Part shown: positions 1 through 7,339 of the stretch, piece by piece
Layout of the letters: each line of letters opens with the position of its first letter
Numbering within the stretch: position 1 is the first letter of the stretch
Assembly (NCBI GenBank): GCA_964542855.1
Contig: CAZIWJ010000015.1
Span: 1-27,413 of the forward strand
Direction: 5' to 3'
Length of the DNA stretch: 27,413 bases
From: CAZIWJ01 sp964542855
GTDB lineage: Bacteria; Bacteroidota; Bacteroidia; Cytophagales; Cyclobacteriaceae
Notes under the pieces: generated by a model
The model's database searches: none
Seen by the model: the letters and a program-made list of their open reading frames with translations, nothing else
What the model was told of the DNA's origin: nothing
Program-made: the position numbers and the translations under genes

Positions 1-64
1 TTTAATACGCCAACTTTTTAATCTTTTAATCAGGCTCGCACTACACACCTATATTCGCCTGGAG

Positions 65-94
65 CACCCCTTGTACCAAGGGGTGTTTTTTTTT
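65..94 (+). terminator. Rho-independent terminator of an upstream gene
   Basis: A perfect 9-bp stem (caccccttg / caaggggtg) with a 3-nt loop is followed by nine T. It ends transcription of a plus-strand gene lying before the window; positions 1-64 contain no gene I can identify. Confidence 0.85.
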
Positions 95-146
95 AAACTT
101 TCTTCAATTTTTGGGGTTCGTTATACTTCAATTAAACTTTTTAAAT

Positions 147-671
147 ATGCTGAAGAACATCCTCTTACTTACGCTACCACTTTTTATTACTATTACTGCT
201 CATGCGCAGTATTCACAATTGGAAAATTGCTTACAAGCCGCTTCCAAAATCAAATCGCCCGCCACTGAAGGCGATTACAATAAAGTAGAGTACCTGAACC
301 CATCGGCAAGAGGGATACCTACTTACGAAATAGAAATTGTAGATGCCAACGGACGGGAATGGGAATTCATGTGCGATGCTACCAACGGTACCGTATACGA
401 AATCGAACAGGAAGTATCTTCTGCAAACGATGCCCTTTTCCAGGCCGAGGTAAAAGAGCAGGATGCAATTGACAAAGTACTTCAACTGTACGGCGGAGAG
501 GTAATGGAAGTAGAGTATGAAATAGAAAGTGATGGCTCACCAACTTACGAAATAGATATTCAATCGGGCGAAACCGAATGGAAAATTGAAGTCGATGCCA
601 AAACCGGCAACATCGTAGAAGTGCACGTTGAAGAGTGGGAAATAGGAGTTGAATCTGACGAAAGACAGTAA
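147..671 (+). CDS. Secreted tandem PepSY-like domain protein
   Basis: A 174-aa exported acidic protein. The start is placed at the ATG at 147, which opens directly into a signal peptide (Lys, then a Leu/Ile/Thr-rich core, then AHA-Q at about residues 18-21); the frame is open further upstream but that part reads as non-coding. The mature part holds two similar units, about residues 45-90 and 115-165, each with a 'PTYEI(E/D)I' strand, a 'W.(F/I)..DA..G.(V/I)' strand and a following Glu/Val-rich strand, as in PepSY-like domains. PepSY domains are associated with periplasmic or extracellular proteins and in some cases inhibit proteases; the role here is not known. It stands alone between two terminators, so it is probably monocistronic. 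The fold call is fairly sure, the function is open. Confidence 0.85.
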   Translation: MLKNILLLTLPLFITITAHAQYSQLENCLQAASKIKSPATEGDYNKVEYLNPSARGIPTYEIEIVDANGREWEFMCDATNGTVYEIEQEVSSANDALFQAEVKEQDAIDKVLQLYGGEVMEVEYEIESDGSPTYEIDIQSGETEWKIEVDAKTGNIVEVHVEEWEIGVESDERQ

Positions 672-698
672 AATTCTTTCCGGGTACGTAATACTTTA

Positions 699-727
699 GC
701 CTGAAGGAGTCTCCTTCAGGCTTTTTT
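699..727 (+). terminator. Rho-independent terminator after the PepSY gene
   Basis: A perfect 10-bp stem (gcctgaagga / tccttcaggc) with a 3-nt loop is followed by six T, 28 bases after the stop codon. The next 218 bases (728-945) show no gene. Confidence 0.9.
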
Positions 728-945
728 GCTCATTCATGTAGGCAAAACAATAACCTTATTTCTTAACTGACGCCCGTAAAGGCCATTTCAGAACAAAAAA
801 ATACCGAAAACAGCTTGTAACATATTTCGTTATTCCGGGTTTAAAATTGCTGCTTAAGCACTTATACTGGTATCAAATTTGATTTTTTTCAACTAGCTGC
901 TTGTCGATTGCAGCAGCTTGTAAGTTTAATTTTAACCCCAGTATT

Positions 946-1083
946 ATGCGTTTAAATCAAAACCCCTGGATGAACGAATTTGAAGAAGAAGAAATGTACT
1001 ATCTCTCCGGTAGGCTTCGGAACCAGATCAATAAATCCAGACGAAAAACCAAACGAACCCAACGGAAACAAACTGATGATTAA
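946..1083 (+). CDS. Small basic-tailed protein of unknown function (45 aa)
   Basis: I do not recognise this protein. It begins MRLNQNPWMNEF, has a run of four Glu at residues 13-16, and ends in a strongly basic stretch (about residues 30-41, rich in Lys and Arg) followed by QTDD. There is no signal peptide or membrane segment. The ATG at 946 is chosen because the open frame upstream of it (from about 901) lacks an ATG and reads as leader. Support for a real gene is the acidic-then-basic organisation and a strong terminator only 12 bases after the stop. A weak inverted repeat (agctgc ... gcagct, 895-918) lies in the leader. It could be a small nucleic-acid-binding or ribosome-associated protein, or the DNA could instead encode a short RNA; both are guesses. 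Confidence 0.5.
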   Translation: MRLNQNPWMNEFEEEEMYYLSGRLRNQINKSRRKTKRTQRKQTDD

Positions 1084-1095
1084 TGAAAATGTAGC

Positions 1096-1119
1096 AAAGC
1101 GGCCGAGAGCCGCTTTTTT
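1096..1119 (+). terminator. Rho-independent terminator after the 45-aa gene
   Basis: An 8-bp stem (aaagcggc / gccgcttt) with a 5-nt loop runs into a total of six T. It sits between two converging genes; on the minus strand the T-tract is short, so it probably works mainly for the plus strand. Confidence 0.8.
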
Positions 1120-1138
1120 ACGTTTATCCTGCCTGTAT

Positions 1139-2806
1139 CTATTTCTTTCCGTTAGCCAGGAATGATTCCATTTTCTTTTTTACGTTTTCTGAATCAGCGG
1201 TGTACTGTGGGCTTAAGCTGGGCTGGCCAGGAAAGTTCTCCATATGCAGGGTCTGGGTAGGGAACGCAAAACGGACGCCCAGCTCTTCGGCCAGCTTTAT
1301 TACCTCCAGCATAATTTCGTGACGGCATTTCAATTCCTCCGACCAGGTAGGAACAGAAAAGAAGATGTAGAACATGATATCCAGGGAGTGGGGCCCAAAG
1401 TCATTCAAACGAATTTCGTAAAAGTCTTTCCGGGTGCGTGGATTATTCTCCACCAGCTTTTGCATGCCTTCGGTAAACAGTTCAATCAGGTGGGCCGGAG
1501 TATCGTAAGTTACACTGATGGTGGTGTAAAACCTGCGGTATTCCCGTAAGCCGTTATTGTCTACAGCCGAATCTGCCAGCTTGGCATTGGGCACGTAAAT
1601 TAAAGAATTACGGAAGGTTCGAATCCGGGTTGCCCGAAACCCCACCTCCTCAACTGTTCCATTAATTGAACCGGAACTAATCCAGTCACCAATCTGGAAA
1701 GGTTTGTCCACGAAAATCATTAAAGAGCCAAAGAAATTTTTCAGGGTATCCTGGGCGGCGAGTGCAATAGCCAAACCACCGATAGATATACCAGCCAGCA
1801 AGGTTGTGATGTTAAAATCGAGGTTTTGCAGCACAAATAATCCACCAATTAATACAACCAGAATTTTAAGTGCCTTCCTCAGTAGTTTTACCAGCTGATC
1901 GTCGAGCGTACCCTCTGTTTTGGCCGCCAGCTTTTCAAAGTACACTGCCAGTATATCAACCAAACGATAAAAGATAAGAACGCCCAGGACGGGAACAACC
2001 ACCCCAATGCCTTTAATCAGGAACCGGGCTTGTTCAATGGGTAATTGTATAATAGGAATAAACTGCGTTAGTAATGAAAAAACCAGCAGTAAACTCAATG
2101 GGCGCACAACGGGCAGTAAATGACGGTCGGCTGTTTTCCTGAACCCCCTCTTAACCAGGTATCCAACAATTACATATTCCAGCAGAAAAGTAAGCAAACG
2201 ATAAACCAGTAAACTGATCAGAATTAAAACCGCTATGGCAATCCACTGCCAGGTTTGCAGCCCCACAATACTTTCGCTACCCAGGTTAGGCAGTAATTTA
2301 AATAACCGGTCAGTACCAAAAGGATAAACACTCTTGTGGGCTGCCCGGATATTTTCGGCTATGGCAATAGGAAACAGCCACTCGTCGCCAATTTTTTCCA
2401 GGTAAATGTTTGCCAGTTCTGAACTCAGGTAATACCGGTTATTATCCGATGTAGAATCGGTATAGTTAACTTTATCGGGGATGTTTTCGGTTATGATATA
2501 AATTCCTTTTCCATCCAGCACCTGCTTCAGTTTAAGAGCCAGGTCTATGGCTTCCTCTTTACTTAACCGAAGTTTTTTGTAGCCTTTCATGGTACGAACC
2601 GGTTTTTCTATTTCTTGCTCAAAAGCCTGGATGGCTACTTGAGGCATGTAGTTATCATCCTGCAAATAGGCAAGGTGAGTAATAACTGCCTGGCGGGGAG
2701 TGGAAACATCGTAGCGAATTGTATCGCCCCGGGTTACCACGAACTGAGCGGAAGCTGAACCGGATGCCATGCAGCAGGCCAGGAATATAAAAACGAAGCG
2801 TACCAT
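1139..2806 (-). CDS. MscS-family mechanosensitive ion channel with periplasmic N-terminal domain
   Basis: An inner-membrane small-conductance mechanosensitive channel that would open under membrane tension to relieve osmotic downshock. The start at 2806 gives a protein of 555 aa beginning with a signal peptide (MVRFVFIF... SASA-Q, about residues 1-21); an ATG 16 codons upstream (2854) would bury it. About 165 residues of exported N-terminal domain follow, then membrane segments near 187-214, 236-252, 265-285 and 314-330. The pore-lining MscS helix is at about 336-362, with the Gly/Ala pattern 'GISIGGLAIALAAQD', followed by 'FVDKPFQIGDWI', the hallmark of the cytoplasmic beta domain. It is much longer than E. 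coli MscS (286 aa), as in the larger MscS-like families. It diverges from the histidine kinase at 2995. Family is certain; the role of the N-terminal domain is not. Confidence 0.93.
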   Translation of the reverse strand: MVRFVFIFLACCMASGSASAQFVVTRGDTIRYDVSTPRQAVITHLAYLQDDNYMPQVAIQAFEQEIEKPVRTMKGYKKLRLSKEEAIDLALKLKQVLDGKGIYIITENIPDKVNYTDSTSDNNRYYLSSELANIYLEKIGDEWLFPIAIAENIRAAHKSVYPFGTDRLFKLLPNLGSESIVGLQTWQWIAIAVLILISLLVYRLLTFLLEYVIVGYLVKRGFRKTADRHLLPVVRPLSLLLVFSLLTQFIPIIQLPIEQARFLIKGIGVVVPVLGVLIFYRLVDILAVYFEKLAAKTEGTLDDQLVKLLRKALKILVVLIGGLFVLQNLDFNITTLLAGISIGGLAIALAAQDTLKNFFGSLMIFVDKPFQIGDWISSGSINGTVEEVGFRATRIRTFRNSLIYVPNAKLADSAVDNNGLREYRRFYTTISVTYDTPAHLIELFTEGMQKLVENNPRTRKDFYEIRLNDFGPHSLDIMFYIFFSVPTWSEELKCRHEIMLEVIKLAEELGVRFAFPTQTLHMENFPGQPSLSPQYTADSENVKKKMESFLANGKK

Positions 2807-2994
2807 GAATTGGTGAGTAGTATTTAAATATAAATCAGTATTGTAATCATACATGATAAGTAAAATTACAATACGCTAGAATATACAGGTAAAAGTAATT
2901 AAAAACAGTGAGGTTCTACTTCGTACAAATCATAAACATGACCAGTTTTGCTGCCTGCTACGTAAATTAAAGCTAAAATTCTTAATTGTTAAAG

Positions 2995-4974
2995 ATGCGA
3001 ACAATCCTGACTGTCTTATTATTGTCTGTCTCTATTGCCCGGGTGCAGGGGGAGAAAAGCGTTATAGATAGTCTGTCTTCTTTGCTGCTTACCGTTAAAA
3101 ATGACAGCTCCAGGCTTCAGGTTTTAACCCGCATGGGGTATGCTTACCGCCTGAAAAATGCAGATTCATGCATCAGTTATTCCCGCCGGGCCAACCAGCT
3201 TGCATTCACGCTGAACGATACAGTGGCCATTGCCAGGAGTTTCAATATCATGGGGTACGGATATTCCCTGAAGGGCAACTTCAACCGGTCGTTGAAAAAC
3301 TACCTGGAAGCTCTTCAGTTCTACGAGCAAATTAACCACCCCGGCATCGGTAAAACGCTCAGTAATATAGCCGGTATTTATTACAAGCAGCATGAGTACG
3401 ATAAAAGCCTTGAGCATTATCAGAGGGCAATGCACATACACCAACGATATAATGACCGCAGGAGCATTTCAATTAATGCATATAACGTTGGCCTTATTTA
3501 TCAGGAGATAAACGAGCCGGATTCAGCACTTACTTTTTACAGAAAATCACTGAACACGTATCCTCATAACGGCACTGAAACCGGTAAGGCTTACTGTTAC
3601 AACGGAATTGGAAGTGCTTACCTGGATTTGAATCAGCTCGATAGTGCAGCCTGGTACCTGGCTGAAGCCAGAAAGATTAACACCCAACTGGATAATACCA
3701 CCATTTTACAGGATAACCTGGTAAACCTGAGTAAACTTGCAGAGATAAAATCCCAGCATTTGCAAGCTATTGACCTGCTGAACCAGGCTAAAGCCCTGAA
3801 CGTTCAGTCAGCTACCTCTGCTGCCAGGTTGCAAATTGTTAAGCGTTTAGCCAGGAACTATGGAGCAATAAATAATTACGAACAGGCATACGAGTACCAA
3901 CTGAAGTATCAGCAACTGAACGATAGCATTAAGGATGCGCAATCTACCCGTGAGTATAATGAGTTAAAGACCAAGTACGAGCTGGCAACCAAAGATCAGG
4001 AGAACAAACTGTTGAATGAAAAGCAGGCTAAACAGAAAGCAAAGCTGAAACAGCAAATGATTTTTATAATTTCAGCGTCTGTAATTTTTGCCCTGGTACT
4101 GGTAGGCGTATTCCTGGTTCAAATTAAAAATAACCTGCTGAATAATAAGAATGAAGAAATCCAGGTCTTTAACCGCGAACTTGCAAACCTGTACCGACGA
4201 ATTAATGACCAGAATAGCCGTTTAAACGAACAGAAAGCAGAACTGGAAGAATTGAATGCGGTTAAAGACCGGATGATTTCAGTAATTTCTCACGATTTCA
4301 GAAGTCCGCTAAATACTATAAAAGGGGCTTTACAAATTTTGGGCTCCCCCTTGCTTAAGGAAGAAGAGCAAACCAAAGTGGTAAACGACCTGGTGGTGAA
4401 AGTTGATAAAACCAGCGATTTTCTGGATAATCTGCTGCAATGGGCAAAAAGCCAGATGAACGGGGTAAAATATATACCAAAAAAGCTAAACCTTACTCGA
4501 ATTATTAAAGAGGTTATTGAATTTTCCCACTTCCAGGCATCCAGTAAAAACATCACCATTTACGACTATCTCGACAATGAAATTGTAGTTTATGCCGATG
4601 AGGAGATGGTTAAACTGGTGATCAGGAACCTGCTGAGCAACGCAATTAAATTCTCTAAAACGGGTGGGAACGTATTTATTCATGCTACCAAAAAAGAAAG
4701 AACCATACTGGTTAGGGTTCAGGATGAAGGCACAGGAATGCCGGAAGAGGTAAGAAGCTCCCTTTTCAGTAATTCCATTATTTCCAGCCGTGGTACCTGC
4801 AACGAAAAAGGTACCGGGCTGGGATTGTTGCTTTGTAAAGATTACATCAGCAAACACGGGGGTAACATCTGGGTGGAAAGCGAAGAAGGAAAAGGGAGCA
4901 TATTCCATTTCAGTTTACCGTTATCGGCCAAACAGGAAATTACCCGCTCTTCTCCGACAGAAAGTACTACCTAG
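2995..4974 (+). CDS. TPR-containing membrane sensor histidine kinase
   Basis: A 659-aa orphan two-component sensor of the Bacteroidota type. The ATG at 2995 starts a signal peptide (about residues 1-20); a TTG three codons earlier is possible but less likely. Residues about 35-315 are tetratricopeptide repeats facing the periplasm, with typical 'A..Y...L' and 'Y...A..' helices (for example 'KSLEHYQRAM' and 'SALTFYRKSL'). One membrane helix follows at about 355-376, then a coiled coil (about 380-425). The kinase core has the H box with the phosphorylated His at about 433 (ISHDFRSPLNT), the N box near 544-554 (RNLLSNAIKFS), the G1 box DEGTGMP (577-583) and the G2 box GTGLGL (606-611). All key residues are present. 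No response regulator lies nearby, so its partner is encoded elsewhere. The signal sensed is unknown. Confidence 0.93.
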   Translation: MRTILTVLLLSVSIARVQGEKSVIDSLSSLLLTVKNDSSRLQVLTRMGYAYRLKNADSCISYSRRANQLAFTLNDTVAIARSFNIMGYGYSLKGNFNRSLKNYLEALQFYEQINHPGIGKTLSNIAGIYYKQHEYDKSLEHYQRAMHIHQRYNDRRSISINAYNVGLIYQEINEPDSALTFYRKSLNTYPHNGTETGKAYCYNGIGSAYLDLNQLDSAAWYLAEARKINTQLDNTTILQDNLVNLSKLAEIKSQHLQAIDLLNQAKALNVQSATSAARLQIVKRLARNYGAINNYEQAYEYQLKYQQLNDSIKDAQSTREYNELKTKYELATKDQENKLLNEKQAKQKAKLKQQMIFIISASVIFALVLVGVFLVQIKNNLLNNKNEEIQVFNRELANLYRRINDQNSRLNEQKAELEELNAVKDRMISVISHDFRSPLNTIKGALQILGSPLLKEEEQTKVVNDLVVKVDKTSDFLDNLLQWAKSQMNGVKYIPKKLNLTRIIKEVIEFSHFQASSKNITIYDYLDNEIVVYADEEMVKLVIRNLLSNAIKFSKTGGNVFIHATKKERTILVRVQDEGTGMPEEVRSSLFSNSIISSRGTCNEKGTGLGLLLCKDYISKHGGNIWVESEEGKGSIFHFSLPLSAKQEITRSSPTESTT

Positions 4975-5020
4975 GGGTTCATTTTTCTTCCATTTTGCCT
5001 TCCTTTTATACGAAAAAGCC

Positions 5021-5028
5021 TAATTTTG
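5021..5028 (+). promoter_or_regulatory. Candidate Bacteroidota -7 promoter box for the subtilase unit
   Basis: TAATTTTG matches the Bacteroidota -7 consensus TAnnTTTG exactly and lies 26 bases before the ATG at 5055, inside the short gap after the kinase stop. A TTTG at 4994-4997 could be the -33 element, but the spacing (23 bases) is slightly longer than the usual 19-21. Confidence 0.45.
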
Positions 5029-5054
5029 GTGTTATTCAGATAAATCCTGTACGC

Positions 5055-6686
5055 ATGATCAGAAGTTTATTGTTCCTTCTCCTGTTTGTCCCCGAATCGA
5101 TATTAGCCCAGGATCACCACTTTATGATATTTTTTAAGGATAAAGCAGGTTCTAATTATTCCCTGGAAAACCCCGGTGAATTTCTTTCTGAAAGGGCCCT
5201 GAACAGGCGCGAGAAGCAAAATATAGCAATTACAAACCAGGACCTGCCGGTAAGCCCGGTTTACCTGGAAATGTTGGCAGAAAATAACGTGCAGGTACTT
5301 CATACCACGCGCTGGTTTAACGGGGCCATGGTGGTAACCGACTCGGCAACGGTAAATCAGTTGGTGAGCCAGCCTGAATTTACCCACTATCAACTGGCCA
5401 AAACCGGCGGTACAGCCGCGGGTAAATCCGGCCGTAAAGGCACCCAGTTTTATGATGCCGAAAAACTGAAGAAAGCCACCTCACTTCGTTTGCAGGCCCT
5501 GAACCAGTCTGCCATGCTCGGTATCGACGCCATGCACCAGCAACAGTATAACGGCGAAGGCATGTTCATTGCTGTATTCGATGGGGGCTTTAACGGTGCC
5601 GACCAGGCTCCGTTCTTTAAGCACATATTCAATAACAATAAAATGCATCCCGGCTACGACTACGTAGGCCAGTCGGAAGAAGTATTTAAATACGGCGACC
5701 ACGGTACCATGGCGTTATCTTGTATCGGCGCTTTACTCGATTCCACCCTGGCTGGAGGAAGCTACGGTGCCGATTTCATGCTGTGTATAACCGAAGAGGG
5801 AAGCCGGGAGAACCGTTTTGAGGAATATAACTGGCTGCTCGCAGCCGAGCGGGCCGACAGTGCCGGGGTGGATATTATCAGCACTTCATTAGGTTATACC
5901 ACCTTCGACGTGCCGGAAATGAACTACACCCGGCAAGATCTCGACGGTGAAACCACGGTTATTACCCGGGCCGTGAATGCGGCTACCTCTAAAGGTATTA
6001 TTTGTGTGAACAGTGCCGGTAATGAGGGGCGGGGCTCCTGGGGTAAAATATCTGCCCCGGCCGATGCACCCAATTCACTTACCGTAGGTGCTATCCGCAT
6101 GGATGGCTCTAAAGCCGGTTTTAGCTCGGTAGGCCCTACTGCTGACGGCCGACTGAAACCAGACGTTGTGGCGCTTGGCGTAAATACCGTTGTGGGTAAC
6201 CAAAAGGGAAGCCTGGAATACGCCAATGGAACTTCTTTTGCCGCCCCGCTTATTGCAGGGCTGGTAGGGGGGATATGGCAGGCCAATCCAGACCTGACTA
6301 ACCTCCAAACCATCGACCTGGTTAAAAGAAGTGCTTCCAACGCGCTTTCTCCAAACAACGATATTGGCTACGGGATACCTAGTTTCAAAAACCTGGACAA
6401 TGTGGTACTGAATATCGAACAGGAACAGGGCATTACTTCTTACTTTTCGGTTTACCCGAACCCGCTTAGTGGTGGGGAATTGAAAATAGAAACCGATAAA
6501 ATTGCTCCCAACCAGTTGCTTAGCATTACCCTGGTTAATAGCGCCGGTAAAACCGTACTGCAGGAACAAAAGAAAGTTGAAGGAGAACTTCTAGGGCTAA
6601 AAATTGGTAACGTTCAGAAAGGGATCTACATTCTGCAACTCAGGAGCCAGGAAACCAATAACACCATTAAAATTATTAAATTTTAA
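5055..6686 (+). CDS. Secreted S8 subtilisin-like serine protease with type IX secretion sorting domain
   Basis: A 543-aa extracellular or cell-surface protease. The ATG at 5055 directly precedes a signal peptide (MIRSLLFLLLFVPESILA-Q); a longer open frame from 4995 is rejected because the promoter box lies inside it. After an N-terminal pro-region comes the S8 catalytic domain: Asp at about 176 (AVFDGGF), His at about 216 (GDHGTMA), oxyanion Asn at about 323 (NSAGNEG) and Ser at about 394 (NGTSFAAP). All catalytic positions are intact. The C-terminal 80 residues (from about 463) begin 'YFSVYPNP' and end in a beta-rich Lys/Ile tail, the pattern of the type A sorting domain recognised by the type IX system (Por secretion). 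It is followed after 2 bases by rpe, so the two are probably cotranscribed. Substrate unknown. Confidence 0.94.
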   Translation: MIRSLLFLLLFVPESILAQDHHFMIFFKDKAGSNYSLENPGEFLSERALNRREKQNIAITNQDLPVSPVYLEMLAENNVQVLHTTRWFNGAMVVTDSATVNQLVSQPEFTHYQLAKTGGTAAGKSGRKGTQFYDAEKLKKATSLRLQALNQSAMLGIDAMHQQQYNGEGMFIAVFDGGFNGADQAPFFKHIFNNNKMHPGYDYVGQSEEVFKYGDHGTMALSCIGALLDSTLAGGSYGADFMLCITEEGSRENRFEEYNWLLAAERADSAGVDIISTSLGYTTFDVPEMNYTRQDLDGETTVITRAVNAATSKGIICVNSAGNEGRGSWGKISAPADAPNSLTVGAIRMDGSKAGFSSVGPTADGRLKPDVVALGVNTVVGNQKGSLEYANGTSFAAPLIAGLVGGIWQANPDLTNLQTIDLVKRSASNALSPNNDIGYGIPSFKNLDNVVLNIEQEQGITSYFSVYPNPLSGGELKIETDKIAPNQLLSITLVNSAGKTVLQEQKKVEGELLGLKIGNVQKGIYILQLRSQETNNTIKIIKF

Positions 6687-6688
6687 TT

Positions 6689-7339
6689 ATGCCAACTGTT
6701 GCACCATCCCTGCTTGCTGCTGATTTTGCCAATCTTCAGCGTGAAATTGAAATGGTTAATGCAAGCGATGCCGACTGGCTACACCTCGATATCATGGACG
6801 GCATGTTTGTACCCAATATTTCTTTTGGTTCTCCGGTAGTAGAGGCAGTACAGCAGCATAGCAGCAGGCCGCTTGATGTTCATCTCATGATTGAGCAACC
6901 CGATCGTTACCTGGAAAGCTTTCAGCAACTTGGGGCCGACACTATTAGCGTGCACTACGAAGCCTGTACCCACCTGCATCGCACCATTGAGAATATCCGT
7001 TCCCTCAATTGCCGAGTCGGTGTTGCCCTCAACCCCCATACGCCGGTTTTTCTACTGGCCGATGTGCTAAAAGATATAGACCTGGTGTGCATGATGTCCG
7101 TTAACCCGGGCTTCGGAGGCCAGAAGTTTATCATGCATACCTACCAGAAAATTAAAGACCTGAAGGAAATGTGCCGTCAGCAAGATACGGAAGTACTAAT
7201 TGAAATTGATGGTGGGGTTACCCTGAGCAATGCAGCTGAACTAATCATTACAGGAGCCGACGTGCTGGTGGCCGGGAGTACGGTTTTTAAAGCCGAAAAC
7301 CCTGTTGATACCATAAAAGCCCTTAAAGCCATTGAATAG
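6689..7339 (+). CDS. rpe: Ribulose-phosphate 3-epimerase
   Basis: A cytosolic enzyme interconverting D-ribulose 5-phosphate and D-xylulose 5-phosphate in the pentose phosphate pathway. At 216 aa it has the normal family length. The (beta/alpha)8 barrel motifs are all visible: APSLLAADF at 5-13, the metal and catalytic segment HLDIMDGMFVPN at 32-43, DVHLMI at 63-68 with its His, the phosphate-binding loop MSVNPGFGGQKF, and EIDGGV near the C-terminus with the second catalytic Asp. Its ATG is 2 bases after the subtilase stop, and its last eight bases overlap the TTG start of the TonB-dependent receptor, so it sits in the middle of a coupled three-gene unit with two envelope proteins. It is the only cytosolic member of that unit. 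Confidence 0.96.
   Translation: MPTVAPSLLAADFANLQREIEMVNASDADWLHLDIMDGMFVPNISFGSPVVEAVQQHSSRPLDVHLMIEQPDRYLESFQQLGADTISVHYEACTHLHRTIENIRSLNCRVGVALNPHTPVFLLADVLKDIDLVCMMSVNPGFGGQKFIMHTYQKIKDLKEMCRQQDTEVLIEIDGGVTLSNAAELIITGADVLVAGSTVFKAENPVDTIKALKAIE

Noticed and set aside
71..268. Open frame running through the first terminator
   Set aside because: It crosses a perfect hairpin and T tract, lacks family features and overlaps the clear PepSY gene in another frame.
1139..1165. Overlap of a short plus-strand frame (980-1165) with the MscS end
   Set aside because: It is a shifted frame across the 45-aa gene and its terminator and has no independent support.
5924..6569. Long antisense open frames opposite the subtilase
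   Set aside because: They mirror a gene with an intact catalytic triad; their translations are rich in residues expected from reverse-complement codons and show no domain.
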